Below are positions 8,354 through 16,808 of a DNA stretch of 64,000 nt, in pieces; the stretch's first letter is position 1, and each line of letters begins with the position of its first letter. Location: assembly GCF_040047665.1 (NCBI RefSeq), contig NZ_CP157355.1, positions 1,364,001-1,428,000 on the forward strand. Reading direction: 5' to 3'. Position numbers and translations under genes: made by a program. The notes under the pieces were generated by a model. That model was not told the origin of the DNA. It saw only the letters and a list, made by a program, of their open reading frames with translations, and searched no databases. This DNA comes from Chitinibacter sp. FCG-7. GTDB taxonomy: Bacteria; Pseudomonadota; Gammaproteobacteria; Burkholderiales; Chitinibacteraceae.

Positions 8354-9490
8354 TTAGATCAGCGGTGAATTTGATAGTGAGTTAGGCATAGAAGTGGTTG
8401 CAGCCGGAGGAGCGCTGGTCCAATGCCCCGATTTACCGCCAATTTTCTCGACCAGCCGGACATCGGTCATCACCATGCCTTTATCAACGGCTTTGCACAT
8501 GTCGTAAATGGTCAGCAGACCCACTTGCACGGCGGTTAGCGCTTCCATTTCGATGCCGGTGCGACCAAAGGTTTCGCAGGTCACCGAGCAGCGTACCGTT
8601 GATTTCACCCGGTCGATGCTAAATTCCACTTCCACCGCAGTCAGCGGCAAAGGGTGGCATAGCGGGATCAGATCACTCGTTTTCTTGGCGGCCATAATCG
8701 CCGCAATACGGGCAATACCGAGGACATCGCCTTTTTTATGCGAGCCGCCTTCGATTAAGCGCAGCGTGTCGGGTAACATGCGGATATCGCCCTGCGCGGT
8801 GGCGCTGCGCTGGGTTTCGGCTTTGCCGCCCACATTGACCATATGCGCCTGACCGGCGGCATTAAAATGCGTCAGCTCACCCGCCATCGGGATTGCCTCG
8901 GCACCAGACAGGCGGCTAGCCAGGCTGGACAAATCCTCGGGCGTATTCAAATTGGGAAACTGGTTTTCCGGGAAAGTCACAAACACCGCGCCCTGAGCTT
9001 TAAGCCAGTCACCCAGGCGGTTCTGCCCGCTGGACAAGCACTCGACCAGCGACGGTAAAACATCACGGCGCAGCAGGCAGATTGACCAGTGCACCTGGCC
9101 ATCGGGTGTGCGTGCTACCACGGCGGGTGCGCCAGTGGCATTGAGCGCGGCACGAAATTGCAACAGCAGATCGCCGGGCAAAAAAGGCACATCGCAAGGC
9201 ACAACCAGCATCCAGTCCGCCGGAGAGGCCAGCAAGGCGGCGTGAATGCCCGCCATTGGTCCGGCCTGATTAGGGTAAACATCACGCAGTACGGCATGGC
9301 CAAAGCTGGCGTAGTCGGGCAGATTGCGGTTGGCAGAGATCAGGATGTGATCAACCAGCACGGATTGTTTTTGCAAGGATTCGAGCACCCAGGCCACCAT
9401 GGGTTTACCCGATAATTCGATCAAGCCCTTGTCACGCCCCGCCATCCGGCGCGCTTCGCCCCCCGCCAATACCACTGCATCCAGCGTCAT
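8354..9490 (-). CDS. mobA: MobA-MoaC fusion: molybdenum cofactor guanylyltransferase / cyclic pyranopterin monophosphate synthase
   Basis: Two Moco enzymes are fused in 378 residues. The N-terminal ~200 residues are MobA, which links GMP to molybdopterin, with the GTP-binding [15 protein letters not shown] signature at residues 7-21. The C-terminal ~165 residues are MoaC, which makes cyclic pyranopterin monophosphate, with [27 protein letters not shown] and [10 protein letters not shown] carrying the catalytic Lys/Asp residues. Both halves keep their key motifs. The ATG at 9490 has AAAGAG upstream and lies within the 3' end of moaE (59-bp overlap). MoaC acts early and MobA late in the pathway, so the fusion does not channel one intermediate directly. 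Confidence 0.93.
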   Translation of the reverse strand: MTLDAVVLAGGEARRMAGRDKGLIELSGKPMVAWVLESLQKQSVLVDHILISANRNLPDYASFGHAVLRDVYPNQAGPMAGIHAALLASPADWMLVVPCDVPFLPGDLLLQFRAALNATGAPAVVARTPDGQVHWSICLLRRDVLPSLVECLSSGQNRLGDWLKAQGAVFVTFPENQFPNLNTPEDLSSLASRLSGAEAIPMAGELTHFNAAGQAHMVNVGGKAETQRSATAQGDIRMLPDTLRLIEGGSHKKGDVLGIARIAAIMAAKKTSDLIPLCHPLPLTAVEVEFSIDRVKSTVRCSVTCETFGRTGIEMEALTAVQVGLLTIYDMCKAVDKGMVMTDVRLVEKIGGKSGHWTSAPPAATTSMPNSLSNSPLI

Positions 9491-9950
9491 TTTCTCTTTC
9501 CCAGCGTTGCTGCGCCTCTTGGTCACTCTCTCTGGCCTCAACCCAGACACTGTGGGCGGCCGAGACTTCTTTTTTCCAAAAAGGCGCCTTGGTTTTTAAG
9601 TAATCAATAATATAGGTATTCGCCGCGTAGGCAGCAATTCGGTGTGCACTTGCAGTCAAAACCAACACAATTTGCTCGGCGGGCTGCAGCGCTCCGACGC
9701 GATGAATCACCGTCACCGCATCCAGCGGCCAGCGCTCGCGGGCACTCTCGACAATCTGCTGCAGCGCCTTGGCCGTCATCGCCGGATAATGCTCCAGATG
9801 CAGGCTGACCAGCTCAGGCTGCGGGTTCAGATCGCGCACCCGCCCGACAAACAGCACCACCGCGCCAATCGCGGCGTCGCCCGCCAGACGCTGATATTCG
9901 GCGGCCACATCAAAATCGGCTTCCTGAACAATAATCCGGTCTCCGTGCAT
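9432..9950 (-). CDS. moaE: Molybdopterin synthase catalytic subunit
   Basis: MoaE transfers sulfur from thiocarboxylated MoaD to cyclic pyranopterin monophosphate, producing molybdopterin. The 172-residue protein has the conserved [12 protein letters not shown] start, the [15 protein letters not shown] core and the catalytic KAPFWKKE near residue 120. About 25 extra C-terminal residues are Gly/Glu-rich and overlap the mobA-moaC start in another frame. moaD ends one base before this start codon, giving tight coupling of the two synthase subunits. Confidence 0.95.
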   Translation of the reverse strand: MHGDRIIVQEADFDVAAEYQRLAGDAAIGAVVLFVGRVRDLNPQPELVSLHLEHYPAMTAKALQQIVESARERWPLDAVTVIHRVGALQPAEQIVLVLTASAHRIAAYAANTYIIDYLKTKAPFWKKEVSAAHSVWVEARESDQEAQQRWERENDAGCSGIGGGRSAPDGGA

Positions 9951-9951
9951 A

Positions 9952-10200
9952 CTAGCCTCCGGTCACAGGCGGGAAAATGGCGATTTCGGCATGGGCCGGG
10001 ATCGCGTCATCGGGCTGCGCCATGTCCTGATTGATCGCCACTCTGAACACGCGTGCGCCGCCCAGCTCCTGCTCCCACACGCCACCTCGCGCGACGAGCT
10101 GTGCGATGAGTTCACGCACCGTGGCTGCGCCTTCGGGCAATTCTTCCTGCTCCACACCCAGCGCATCGCGCAAGCGCGCGAAATACAGCACATTCAACAT
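9952..10200 (-). CDS. moaD: Molybdopterin synthase sulfur-carrier subunit
   Basis: This 82-residue ubiquitin-fold protein ends in the diagnostic Gly-Gly that is adenylated and thiocarboxylated. The VLYFARLRDALG start matches MoaD. The ATG directly abuts the moeA stop codon (TAAATG), and moaE follows with a one-base gap, so the three are translationally coupled. Confidence 0.95.
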   Translation of the reverse strand: MLNVLYFARLRDALGVEQEELPEGAATVRELIAQLVARGGVWEQELGGARVFRVAINQDMAQPDDAIPAHAEIAIFPPVTGG

Positions 10201-11421
10201 TTATGCCCCCAAACCAGCAAATGGAATATAAGTCACCACATCACCCCGGGCGATGGTTTGCCCGGCCGGCAGATCGACCAGCCCGTCGCCCCAGACCATA
10301 GACGTCAGCACGCCCGAGCCTTGCTTGGCAAATAGCTCAAGCCGCCCGGCGGCATTGAGCCGAACGCGTAGAAACTCTCGCCGATCACCGGCTTTTTTCC
10401 AGTCAAAATCGGCGATCAGCGGCAATCGCGTCGGTTGAATCTGCTGCACACCTTGCCGCGCCAGAATAAACGGCCGCACCAGCATCAGAAAAGTCACCAG
10501 CGCCGACACCGGATTGCCGGGCAGGCCGATGAAATCGCAGCCGCCAATCCTGCCATAGGAATCTTGCTTATTGAGTTTGCCATAGGCAAAGGGTTTACCC
10601 GGCTTGATGGCGATTTTCCATAGATTTAATTCCCCGAGGTATTCGACTGCAGCCTTCACATGGTCTTCCTCACCGACCGATACCCCACCTGATGTCAGCA
10701 GAATATCGTGGCTTTCTGCCGCAGCTTGCAGTGCTGCAATCGTCGCCGCACGATCGTCAGGCACAATCCCCAGATCGGTCACCGCACAGCCCAAAACTTT
10801 CAGCGCATTGATCAGCACATAGCGATTCGAGTTGTAAATCTGCCCGCCCGCTAAGGGCTGCCCCGGCTCGACCAGCTCATCGCCGGTGCTCAGCAGCGCA
10901 ACGCGCAGCGACGCCATAACCGGCAGTTCGGCCACGCCAACCGACGCCGCCAGCCCGATCATTGCGGGGCTCAACACACTACCGCGAGTCAGAATCACCG
11001 CGCCAGCGGCAATATCATCGCCAATGCGGCGGATATTTGCGCCGTCTTGCAAAGCAATATTGACCGTTAACTGGCCGTCGTTCACGCTGCACACTTCCTG
11101 CATCGCCACCGCGTTCGCGCCAGCCGGAATCGGTGCGCCGGTAAAAATCCGTGCCGCTTCACCTGGCTTTAGCGCCATGCCGACTTCACCAGCTGCAATA
11201 CGTTGTACTACAGGGTATTGCTCTGGAGGGCATGCAAAATCTGGCACATGCAGCGCATACCCATCCATCGCGCTATTATCAAAGCCGGGGACATTAATGG
11301 CTGAAGTCAGATCACTCGCCAGCACACGACCCAAAGCGTCGGCGAGCGGCACGGTTTCAGTCGTCGTTACCACTCGCGCCTGAGCAATCAATTGAGCCAA
11401 AGCACTATCAAAATCAAGCAT
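10201..11421 (-). CDS. moeA: Molybdopterin molybdenumtransferase
   Basis: MoeA inserts molybdate into adenylylated molybdopterin. The 406-residue protein has the NSAMDGYA motif near residue 50, [13 protein letters not shown] in the catalytic domain and LPGNPVSA further on, all typical. The frame is open from 11472, but the ATG at 11421 overlaps the mobB stop by 8 bp and gives the family N-terminus. No mogA homologue is visible here, so adenylylation of molybdopterin must be provided from elsewhere. Confidence 0.95.
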   Translation of the reverse strand: MLDFDSALAQLIAQARVVTTTETVPLADALGRVLASDLTSAINVPGFDNSAMDGYALHVPDFACPPEQYPVVQRIAAGEVGMALKPGEAARIFTGAPIPAGANAVAMQEVCSVNDGQLTVNIALQDGANIRRIGDDIAAGAVILTRGSVLSPAMIGLAASVGVAELPVMASLRVALLSTGDELVEPGQPLAGGQIYNSNRYVLINALKVLGCAVTDLGIVPDDRAATIAALQAAAESHDILLTSGGVSVGEEDHVKAAVEYLGELNLWKIAIKPGKPFAYGKLNKQDSYGRIGGCDFIGLPGNPVSALVTFLMLVRPFILARQGVQQIQPTRLPLIADFDWKKAGDRREFLRVRLNAAGRLELFAKQGSGVLTSMVWGDGLVDLPAGQTIARGDVVTYIPFAGLGA

Positions 11422-11929
11422 CTGGTTTTTCCGAAAAATAGTGAATGATAAATTGTGCCACGGCGGTGGCATCGTTCAGATTAAGGATGGGCAAGGCCGA
11501 CGCAGGCAGTAAATCAGCCGAATCTGTAGCGATGGCCAGCACGCATTCATCGTCCGGGAACAGCGGCGGCTTGCCGTTGGTGGCGCGCCAGACTTCGATT
11601 TTCGGGATGGGCTCGCGCTTGAAACCTTCGACCAGCGTCAGATCGGCGGGCGCAAGTCGGGCGATTTGTTCAGCCAGCGGCGGAATCTCGCTCTCAGTTA
11701 ATTCGTGAAAAATCGCATAGCGATACGGCGACACGACCATTACCTCGCCCGCGCCAGCGGCACGAAAACGCGCCGAATCTTTGCCCGGCGGCTCGAATTC
11801 CAGATCGTGATGCGAGTGCTTGATGACATTCACGCGCCAGCCATATCTGGCTAATTCAGGCAGCAAAGCGGTAATCAGTGTGGTTTTGCCGCTACCGGAA
11901 AATCCGGCGATGGCGAGGACGTGAGACAT
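11414..11929 (-). CDS. mobB: Molybdopterin-guanine dinucleotide biosynthesis adaptor MobB
   Basis: MobB is a GTP-binding P-loop protein that assists MobA in forming the MGD form of Moco. The protein starts with the Walker A motif GFSGSGKTT (about residues 8-16), followed by the [13 protein letters not shown] and [10 protein letters not shown] segments of the family. The ATG at 11929 is preferred to the in-frame TTG at 11935. It overlaps moeA by 8 bp. Presence of mobB and mobA indicates that the cell makes bis-MGD enzymes of the DMSO reductase family. Confidence 0.93.
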   Translation of the reverse strand: MSHVLAIAGFSGSGKTTLITALLPELARYGWRVNVIKHSHHDLEFEPPGKDSARFRAAGAGEVMVVSPYRYAIFHELTESEIPPLAEQIARLAPADLTLVEGFKREPIPKIEVWRATNGKPPLFPDDECVLAIATDSADLLPASALPILNLNDATAVAQFIIHYFSEKPDA

Positions 11930-11937
11930 AAGCAATT

Positions 11938-12025
11938 GACCAAAAGTTTTCGCACAAGGCAGCGAAGCCGAAGATAGTACAAGTGGTACAGCGAGGCGAG
12001 CTAACGACGGACGGAAACTTTTGTC
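11938..12025. repeat. REP/MITE-like inverted-repeat element
   Basis: The ends form an imperfect inverted repeat: GACCAAAAGTTTTCG at 11938-11952 against CGGAAACTTTTGTC at 12012-12025. The interior is GC-rich with GGC(A)GCGAAGCC, a GTAC-centred core and GGCGAGC words. It separates moaA from mobB and could fold into a long hairpin in the transcript, acting as an attenuator or RNA-stability element. No open reading frame is present. Confidence 0.6.
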
Positions 12026-12033
12026 TGCCTACT

Positions 12034-12098
12034 TATAATACCTATGGATGTATCTTCACAGAGAGCATATATCAATTGACCTGCATACATATACCCTA
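12034..12098. repeat. GGGTATA/TATACCC family copy at the moaA stop codon
   Basis: An exact TATACCC lies at 12090-12096 and AATACCTATGG at the other end, with ATATATC and ATGTAT words between. The moaA stop (12096-12098) is within the repeat. See the other copies at 13158, 21580, 27169, 38734, 41281 and 52158. Confidence 0.55.
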
Positions 12099-13067
12099 GC
12101 CACCTGTCTGCGACATAAAGCGGATCAGCTTGGCAGGTTGTTCGACGAACTCATGCCGTTCCGGTTTTAGTTCGATGGCGTGCAGGATGGCTGCTTCCAG
12201 CTCGGCATCGCTCGCACCGCCACGCAATAGTGGGCGAAATTCGAAGGCACTTTCCTGCCCCAGACACATATACAAAGTGCCGTCGACGGTGAGCCGGACG
12301 CGATTGCAGGTGGCGCAAAAATGCTGCGACATCGGCGTGATAAACCCAATCCGCCCGATGCCATCGCGGGTTTTCCAGTAGCGCGCCGGGCCACCGCCCA
12401 ACTCGATCACTTCAGGAATCAGATCATAACGCGCCACCAGCCGATCACGAATCGGCCCCAGATCGAGATATTGCGTATTGCGACCGGTATCGCCCATCGG
12501 CATCGCTTCGATCATGCGCAGAATATAGCCGTGCTCAAATGCAAATTCGGCCATCGTATCGATTTCAGCGTCGTTCACGCCGCGCATCGCGACCATATTG
12601 AGCTTGATCGGGTTCAAGCCGACCTCGGTGGCGGCGTGCAAACCCGCCATGACTTTATCGAATGAATCACTGCCAGTGATGGCGGAAACGCATTGTCGAT
12701 CCAGACTATCGAGGCTGACATTCACTCGGGTAACGCCAGCGTCTTTCAGCGCCTGTGCGTGCTTGGCCAGCTGCGTGGCGTTGGTTGAGAGCGCCAGATC
12801 ATCCAAGCCCAATGCTTTCAAACGCCCGGCCAGCTCGGGCAGATTGCGGCGCAATAGCGGCTCGCCACCGGTCAGGCGCACACGGCGTACGCCCAGCCGG
12901 GCAAAAGCACCGACCAGCCGCGTAATTTCGTCGAAAGTCAGCCAGTGCGCGGGCTCTTCAAACCCTTTGAATTTTGCGGGCAGGCAATAGCTGCAACGCA
13001 GATCGCAGCGATCCGTCACCGACACCCGCAAATAATCTATCGCTCGCCCAAACCGATCCTGCAACAT
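12096..13067 (-). CDS. moaA: GTP 3',8-cyclase MoaA
   Basis: MoaA is the radical SAM enzyme that begins molybdenum cofactor synthesis from GTP. The 323-residue protein has the N-terminal cluster CDLRCSYC, a second C-terminal cluster region with CATCNRVR and a later Cys in LYMCLGQ, and the functionally required C-terminal Gly-Gly. The ATG at 13067 is preferred over the upstream in-frame TTG because AAGGGG lies about seven bases before it. It is the first Moco gene on this strand, separated from mobB by two repeat elements. Confidence 0.96.
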   Translation of the reverse strand: MLQDRFGRAIDYLRVSVTDRCDLRCSYCLPAKFKGFEEPAHWLTFDEITRLVGAFARLGVRRVRLTGGEPLLRRNLPELAGRLKALGLDDLALSTNATQLAKHAQALKDAGVTRVNVSLDSLDRQCVSAITGSDSFDKVMAGLHAATEVGLNPIKLNMVAMRGVNDAEIDTMAEFAFEHGYILRMIEAMPMGDTGRNTQYLDLGPIRDRLVARYDLIPEVIELGGGPARYWKTRDGIGRIGFITPMSQHFCATCNRVRLTVDGTLYMCLGQESAFEFRPLLRGGASDAELEAAILHAIELKPERHEFVEQPAKLIRFMSQTGG

Positions 13068-13410
13068 CGTGCGCCCCTTCAAGCCGCCTTCAAACCAGCT
13101 TCAAAACCGTCTCCAAATCATAGCCTGAGTATGCACCAAGCCCGCACCGTACTGAATACCTATTCCGAGAGATCAAGGCCAGCCAATACTAAGGCAGGTA
13201 TAGCCATACAGAGCACAACTAGAAACAACTACGGGCATATACCCTAAAAAATTGATTGGCCTGCCAAGTATGGCCATAATCACTGGCTGAATTTAGTCGG
13301 GCATGCCTGCCGTTTCTGACAAACTTTGCGACAGCTTGCCAACCGCCGATGGCGCGCACTTAAAAAAACCTCGACTATGATGCTGCGTAATTCCTAAATA
13401 GAGACCCATT
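13068..13410. other. Intergenic region between moaA and the mechanosensitive channel
   Basis: This 343-bp stretch holds no convincing gene. Directly upstream of moaA, a TTGAAG-centred word recurs three times at about 10-bp spacing (13078-13106, read on the minus strand). The middle is occupied by a GGGTATA-family repeat. I could not recognise a molybdenum-cofactor riboswitch. Confidence 0.5.
13158..13287. repeat. GGGTATA/TATACCC family, possibly two tandem copies
   Basis: GGCAGGTATAGCCATACAGAG begins at 13194 and an exact TATACCC is at 13238-13244. TACCTATTCC at 13158 and GGCCTGCCAAGTATGGCCATAA at 13259-13280 extend the similarity: the segment around 13194 and the one around 13262 are partly complementary, so a larger stem is possible. 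Confidence 0.5.
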
Positions 13411-14037
13411 ATGCAATCAACACTTGTTCGCCTCTGGCTTGGACTGATGCTACTGATCTTAAGCAGCTTTGCGCTGGCGAGTGAAAAATCAAGCGATGAG
13501 CCGCAAGATGTCAGCAGTTATCCGGTGGTGGTGAACAACCGCACCCTGATCGAGTTTCGCAGCGGCATTCTGCACTACAGCGCTCAGGATCGCGCTCAGG
13601 CCGCCGAGCTGCGGGTGAAACGCATTCTGGCTAGGCATCCGGGCGGCACCGTGCGCCAGAATGCCATCAATACGCCTGCGGTAGGGGCGAGCATTACCCT
13701 GAATGGAGAGCAGCTGTTTATGATTCTGGCCAGCGATATCAATACGCTATCGGGTGAAACGCTGGAGGCCACCGCCCAGCAATCGGTGCATCAGGTCAGC
13801 ATGCTGGTGGCCGAAAGCCGCGAGCTGCGCAATCCTCGGCAACTGCTACAGGCGGCGGCACTGGCCTTGCTGGCCAGCGCGATCTTTGCCGCACTGCTCT
13901 ATCTGCTGTCCCGCACCCGTGTGGTGCTAATGAAAAATGGCCGACGCTACTTCACCCGGTACGATCAGCCGTCTGGCGCAAAAAACCACTGGGGTAAAAA
14001 TATCCCTGCTCAATCGGGTACTGCGCTGGCTGATTAA
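13411..14037 (+). CDS. N-terminal part of a frameshifted MscS-family channel
   Basis: The 208-residue product has a signal peptide (cleavage near ALA-SE, residue 24), a periplasmic domain (VVVNNRTLIEFRSG onward) and one membrane helix at about residues 148-167. From about residue 183 the sequence stops resembling a channel linker and ends at 14037. The next frame continues with the expected linker and pore domain. Removing one G at 13958-13959 would join them as YFTRTISRLAQ. I therefore read this and the next entry as one gene split by a single-base insertion, either real or a sequencing error. Confidence 0.75.
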   Translation: MQSTLVRLWLGLMLLILSSFALASEKSSDEPQDVSSYPVVVNNRTLIEFRSGILHYSAQDRAQAAELRVKRILARHPGGTVRQNAINTPAVGASITLNGEQLFMILASDINTLSGETLEATAQQSVHQVSMLVAESRELRNPRQLLQAAALALLASAIFAALLYLLSRTRVVLMKNGRRYFTRYDQPSGAKNHWGKNIPAQSGTALAD

Positions 14038-15049
14038 TCTGTTTACTGCGCTGGTCGGCCTCACACTACTGTACAGCTGGGCCACGCTGGTGTTCGGTCT
14101 GTTTCCCTTTACCCGAGCCTGGAGCGAGCGCCTGAATCAGGCCATTTTCAGTTTTCTGGGCGAGCTGGGGCAAGGCATATTAAAAGCCATTCCGGGCTTG
14201 CTGGTAGTGGTGTTTATTGTGGTACTGGCCCGCTATATCACGCGATTTCTGCACTTTGTTTTTGGCCGCATCGAACGCGGCGAGCTGCATTTAAGCTGGT
14301 TTGACCGCGAAACCGCCAGCACCACCCGAAAAATACTGTCTTTTCTAGTCTGGCTACTGGCTGTAGCCATGATTTATCCCTATTTGCCCGGCGCAGACAC
14401 CGAGGCCTTCAAAGGGCTGTCGGTGATGGTCGGCCTGATGGTTTCGCTGGGCGCATCCAGCGTGGTTGGCCAGTTTGCCAGCGGCCTGATCCTGATTTAC
14501 GCCAAATCGCTCAAACAGGGCGAATATGTCCAGATTGGCGAAGTGGAAGGCACGGTGATTCATATCGGCCTGTTTGCGACCAAAATCCACACCAATCTGC
14601 GCGAGGAAATCAGCATTCCCAATTCGGTACTGGTTGGGCAGAGCGTTAAAAATTACTCCCGTCTGGCCAGTGACGGCGGGGTAATTACCCAGGTGGGCGT
14701 CACCATCGGCTATGACACGCCCTGGCGGCAAGTGGAAGCCATGCTGATTGAGGCGGCGAACAAAACACCCGGCGTACGCGCAATCCCGCAAGCGCGGGTC
14801 TATCAGACGGCGCTATCGGATTTTTACGTTGAATATTTCTTGCGCATCGCCGTGGATGAACCCCGCCGCCGGCTGGAGATCCTGAGTGATTTGCACGCGA
14901 CTATTCAGGATGTTTTCAATACCTACGGGGTACAGATCATGTCGCCGCATTATCGTGGTGATCCGCCCGAGGCTAAAATCATTGCCCCGGAGCAATGGTC
15001 ACCCGCGCCTGCCGGTCAAACAGCACCGCCATCGGGCTCAACTCAGTAG
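13937..15049 (+). CDS. MscS-family mechanosensitive channel domain (C-terminal part of frameshifted gene)
   Basis: MscS-type channels open under membrane tension to release solutes on osmotic downshock. This frame gives several membrane helices (about residues 28-55, 80-105, 130-150, 160-190). The MscS pore and beta domain then follows, with the glycine/alanine-rich pore segment GLMVSLGASSVVGQFASG and the motif IPNSVLVGQSVKNYSR. No ribosome binding site precedes the ATG at 13937, which lies inside the upstream frame, so independent translation is unlikely. The last 12 bp overlap the convergent quinone reductase gene. Confidence 0.8.
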   Translation: MADATSPGTISRLAQKTTGVKISLLNRVLRWLINLFTALVGLTLLYSWATLVFGLFPFTRAWSERLNQAIFSFLGELGQGILKAIPGLLVVVFIVVLARYITRFLHFVFGRIERGELHLSWFDRETASTTRKILSFLVWLLAVAMIYPYLPGADTEAFKGLSVMVGLMVSLGASSVVGQFASGLILIYAKSLKQGEYVQIGEVEGTVIHIGLFATKIHTNLREEISIPNSVLVGQSVKNYSRLASDGGVITQVGVTIGYDTPWRQVEAMLIEAANKTPGVRAIPQARVYQTALSDFYVEYFLRIAVDEPRRRLEILSDLHATIQDVFNTYGVQIMSPHYRGDPPEAKIIAPEQWSPAPAGQTAPPSGSTQ

Positions 15050-15568
15050 CGCACGGTATTGCTGGGCAAAGACCTCAATCGCCGTTTGATGCTCCTTGTC
15101 AAACGGCGAGCGCGGTAGATGCTCGACATCGTGCAGCACCAGCGGCGTCTGCCAGTGCAGCCCCAGCGCTTCAGCGGTCAGGCGCATCGGATACCATAGC
15201 GCTTCGCTGGAAATATCGGTGGCACCATCGTACAAAGCGCCAATCGACGCCGTACTGACCACCAGCAGCAGGTTTTTTCCGGCCAGCGCCTGCTTGGTAC
15301 CGTAGGCCCAGTCCAGCTCAAACACTTCATCCTGCCAGCGCTTGAGCATGGCCGGGCAGGCATGCCAGTACAACGGAAACTGCCAGATAATCCGCTCGGC
15401 CTTCTGGCAGGCTTGCTGCTCGGCCAGCACATCAATCTGCCCGTCCGGGTACATGCTTTCCAGATGATGGATTTTCACCTGTGGCAACTCGGCAATCTCA
15501 TCCAGCAAAGTGCGATGCGTCTGCGAAGTGGCCAGATGCGGGTGCGAAAAGATAATCAGGTTTCTCAT
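15038..15568 (-). CDS. Flavodoxin-fold NAD(P)H dehydrogenase (quinone), KefF/MdaB-like
   Basis: The 176-residue protein has the flavodoxin_2 pattern: an N-terminal beta strand and FMN-loop region (LIIFSHPHLATSQTHRTLLD), then IIWQFPLYWHACPAMLKRW, which is the family's second flavin loop. Such enzymes carry out two-electron reduction of quinones; KefF also activates the KefC potassium channel. No kefC is adjacent. It converges on and slightly overlaps the mechanosensitive channel gene. Confidence 0.82.
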   Translation of the reverse strand: MRNLIIFSHPHLATSQTHRTLLDEIAELPQVKIHHLESMYPDGQIDVLAEQQACQKAERIIWQFPLYWHACPAMLKRWQDEVFELDWAYGTKQALAGKNLLLVVSTASIGALYDGATDISSEALWYPMRLTAEALGLHWQTPLVLHDVEHLPRSPFDKEHQTAIEVFAQQYRALLS

Positions 15569-16003
15569 GGCTTATCCCCGGATCAATGCGTCTTGAAAGA
15601 GTTAGGCAAACATTTCACGCAGCACACAGCACAGAAAACAAGACCCTAAGGCGAGGCGAAGGAAGAAAGCGTGAGCAGTTTTGGTTTATTCCTTATGAGT
15701 ATGGTTGCCGACCAAACAATTGCCCCCCATTAGCCAGAAAATAAAGTGATAGGTGGCACGTACGAAAAGCGCATTTTTGTGCCCACAACCGGGATTTAAT
15801 CGGCATTTCATCGGCAATTTGACAAAATCCGCCTCCTCCACGGTTGATATTGGCTAAAATGCCCCCCATTGTCATAGCACCGACAAAACGCTGGAGAGCC
15901 CAGCGGGTAAACAAGCTTGCAAATGGCGGCTCAGACCCCCTTGCAACCGGGCGCCACTGCAAGCGCGGCGGCTTCATTTTTTTGAACAGGATTAACTAAA
16001 CTC
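15569..16003. other. 435-bp intergenic region before the parvulin gene
   Basis: I see no convincing gene here. AAAACAAGACCC to GAGCAGTTTTG (15636-15683), with GGCGAGGCGAAGG inside, loosely resembles the REP-like element at 11938. A TTGACA hexamer at 15819 has no matching -10 box at normal spacing. The 94-codon minus-strand frame at 15693-15977 lacks a ribosome binding site and recognisable content. Confidence 0.4.
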
Positions 16004-16735
16004 ATGGCCATTATCGTAAACGGCGTTGAAATCAAAGAAGACATGATTGCAAGCGAACAAGGCAATCACACCGAAGCGCCAAGCGCGCGCGACGCTGCCA
16101 TTCAGGAACTGATCCTGCGTGAATTGCTGCTGCAAAAAGCCACTGCTGCTGGCATCCACACCGAAACGGCCGAAGAAGCCATCGGTACTTTGCTGGAAAA
16201 CGAAATCAAAGTAACAGAAGCCGACGAGGCTGCTTGTCAGGCTTTCTACGACAACAATCCGGAAAGCTTTACCCGTGGCGAAATGGCCGTTGCCAGCCAT
16301 ATTCTGTTCCCGCTGGGAGAAGGTCTGGCGGCGAGTCTGGCCAAGTCCAAAGCCGAAGGCGTGCTGGCTGAAGTACAAGCTAATCCGGCGCTTTTTGCTG
16401 CTTTGGCAAGCGAGCATTCAACTTGCCCATCTGGCAAACAAGGCGGCAGCCTGGGTCAATTCGGCCGCGGCCAGATGGTGCCTGAGTTTGAAGCGGCAGT
16501 ATTTGCTACCGAAGCGGGTCAAATCACACCTGCTCTGGTAGAAACCCAGTTTGGCTACCACATCATTCAGGTGAACGAGCGCAGCAGCGGCGACAAAGTG
16601 AGCTTTGAAGAAGTGAAAGAGCGCCTGCAAGCCTTCCTGACCGATATGGCGGGTCGCAAAATGATGCACGACTATCTGGCCAAACTGGTTGCCGACGCGA
16701 AAATCGAAGGTTACAGCCTGCCTGCGATGTCTTAA
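16004..16735 (+). CDS. Parvulin-type peptidyl-prolyl cis-trans isomerase
   Basis: The 243-residue protein has an N-terminal helical segment and a PpiC/parvulin rotamase domain from about residue 95 to 190. That domain holds VASHILFPL, CPSGKQGGSLGQFGRGQMVPEFE and QTQFGYHIIQV-like elements (here ETQFGYHIIQV). No signal peptide is present, so it is probably cytoplasmic, unlike SurA or PpiD. It stands alone and converges on the histidine kinase gene. Two inverted repeats without T-runs lie just after the stop. Confidence 0.88.
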   Translation: MAIIVNGVEIKEDMIASEQGNHTEAPSARDAAIQELILRELLLQKATAAGIHTETAEEAIGTLLENEIKVTEADEAACQAFYDNNPESFTRGEMAVASHILFPLGEGLAASLAKSKAEGVLAEVQANPALFAALASEHSTCPSGKQGGSLGQFGRGQMVPEFEAAVFATEAGQITPALVETQFGYHIIQVNERSSGDKVSFEEVKERLQAFLTDMAGRKMMHDYLAKLVADAKIEGYSLPAMS

Positions 16736-16744
16736 AAACCGGCA

Positions 16745-16802
16745 GCGGTGAGCAAATCACCGCGCCAAGCTGCTGCAGCTCCCATGCTAGATCAGGAGCT
16801 GC
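16745..16802. terminator. Two hairpins between convergent genes
   Basis: GCGGTGA (16745-16751) pairs with TCACCGC (16757-16763), and GCAGCTCC (16775-16782) pairs with GGAGCTGC (16795-16802). Neither is followed by a T-run, so the terminator role is tentative. The location between two convergent stops supports it. Confidence 0.4.
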
Positions 16803-16808
16803 AAGCCG

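Noticed and set aside
13068..13200. Possible molybdenum-cofactor riboswitch upstream of moaA
   Set aside because: I could not find the paired helices and conserved loops of the Moco motif; only short TTGAAG repeats are visible.
15693..15977. 94-codon minus-strand frame in the gap before the parvulin gene
   Set aside because: No ribosome binding site, no recognisable motif, and irregular composition.
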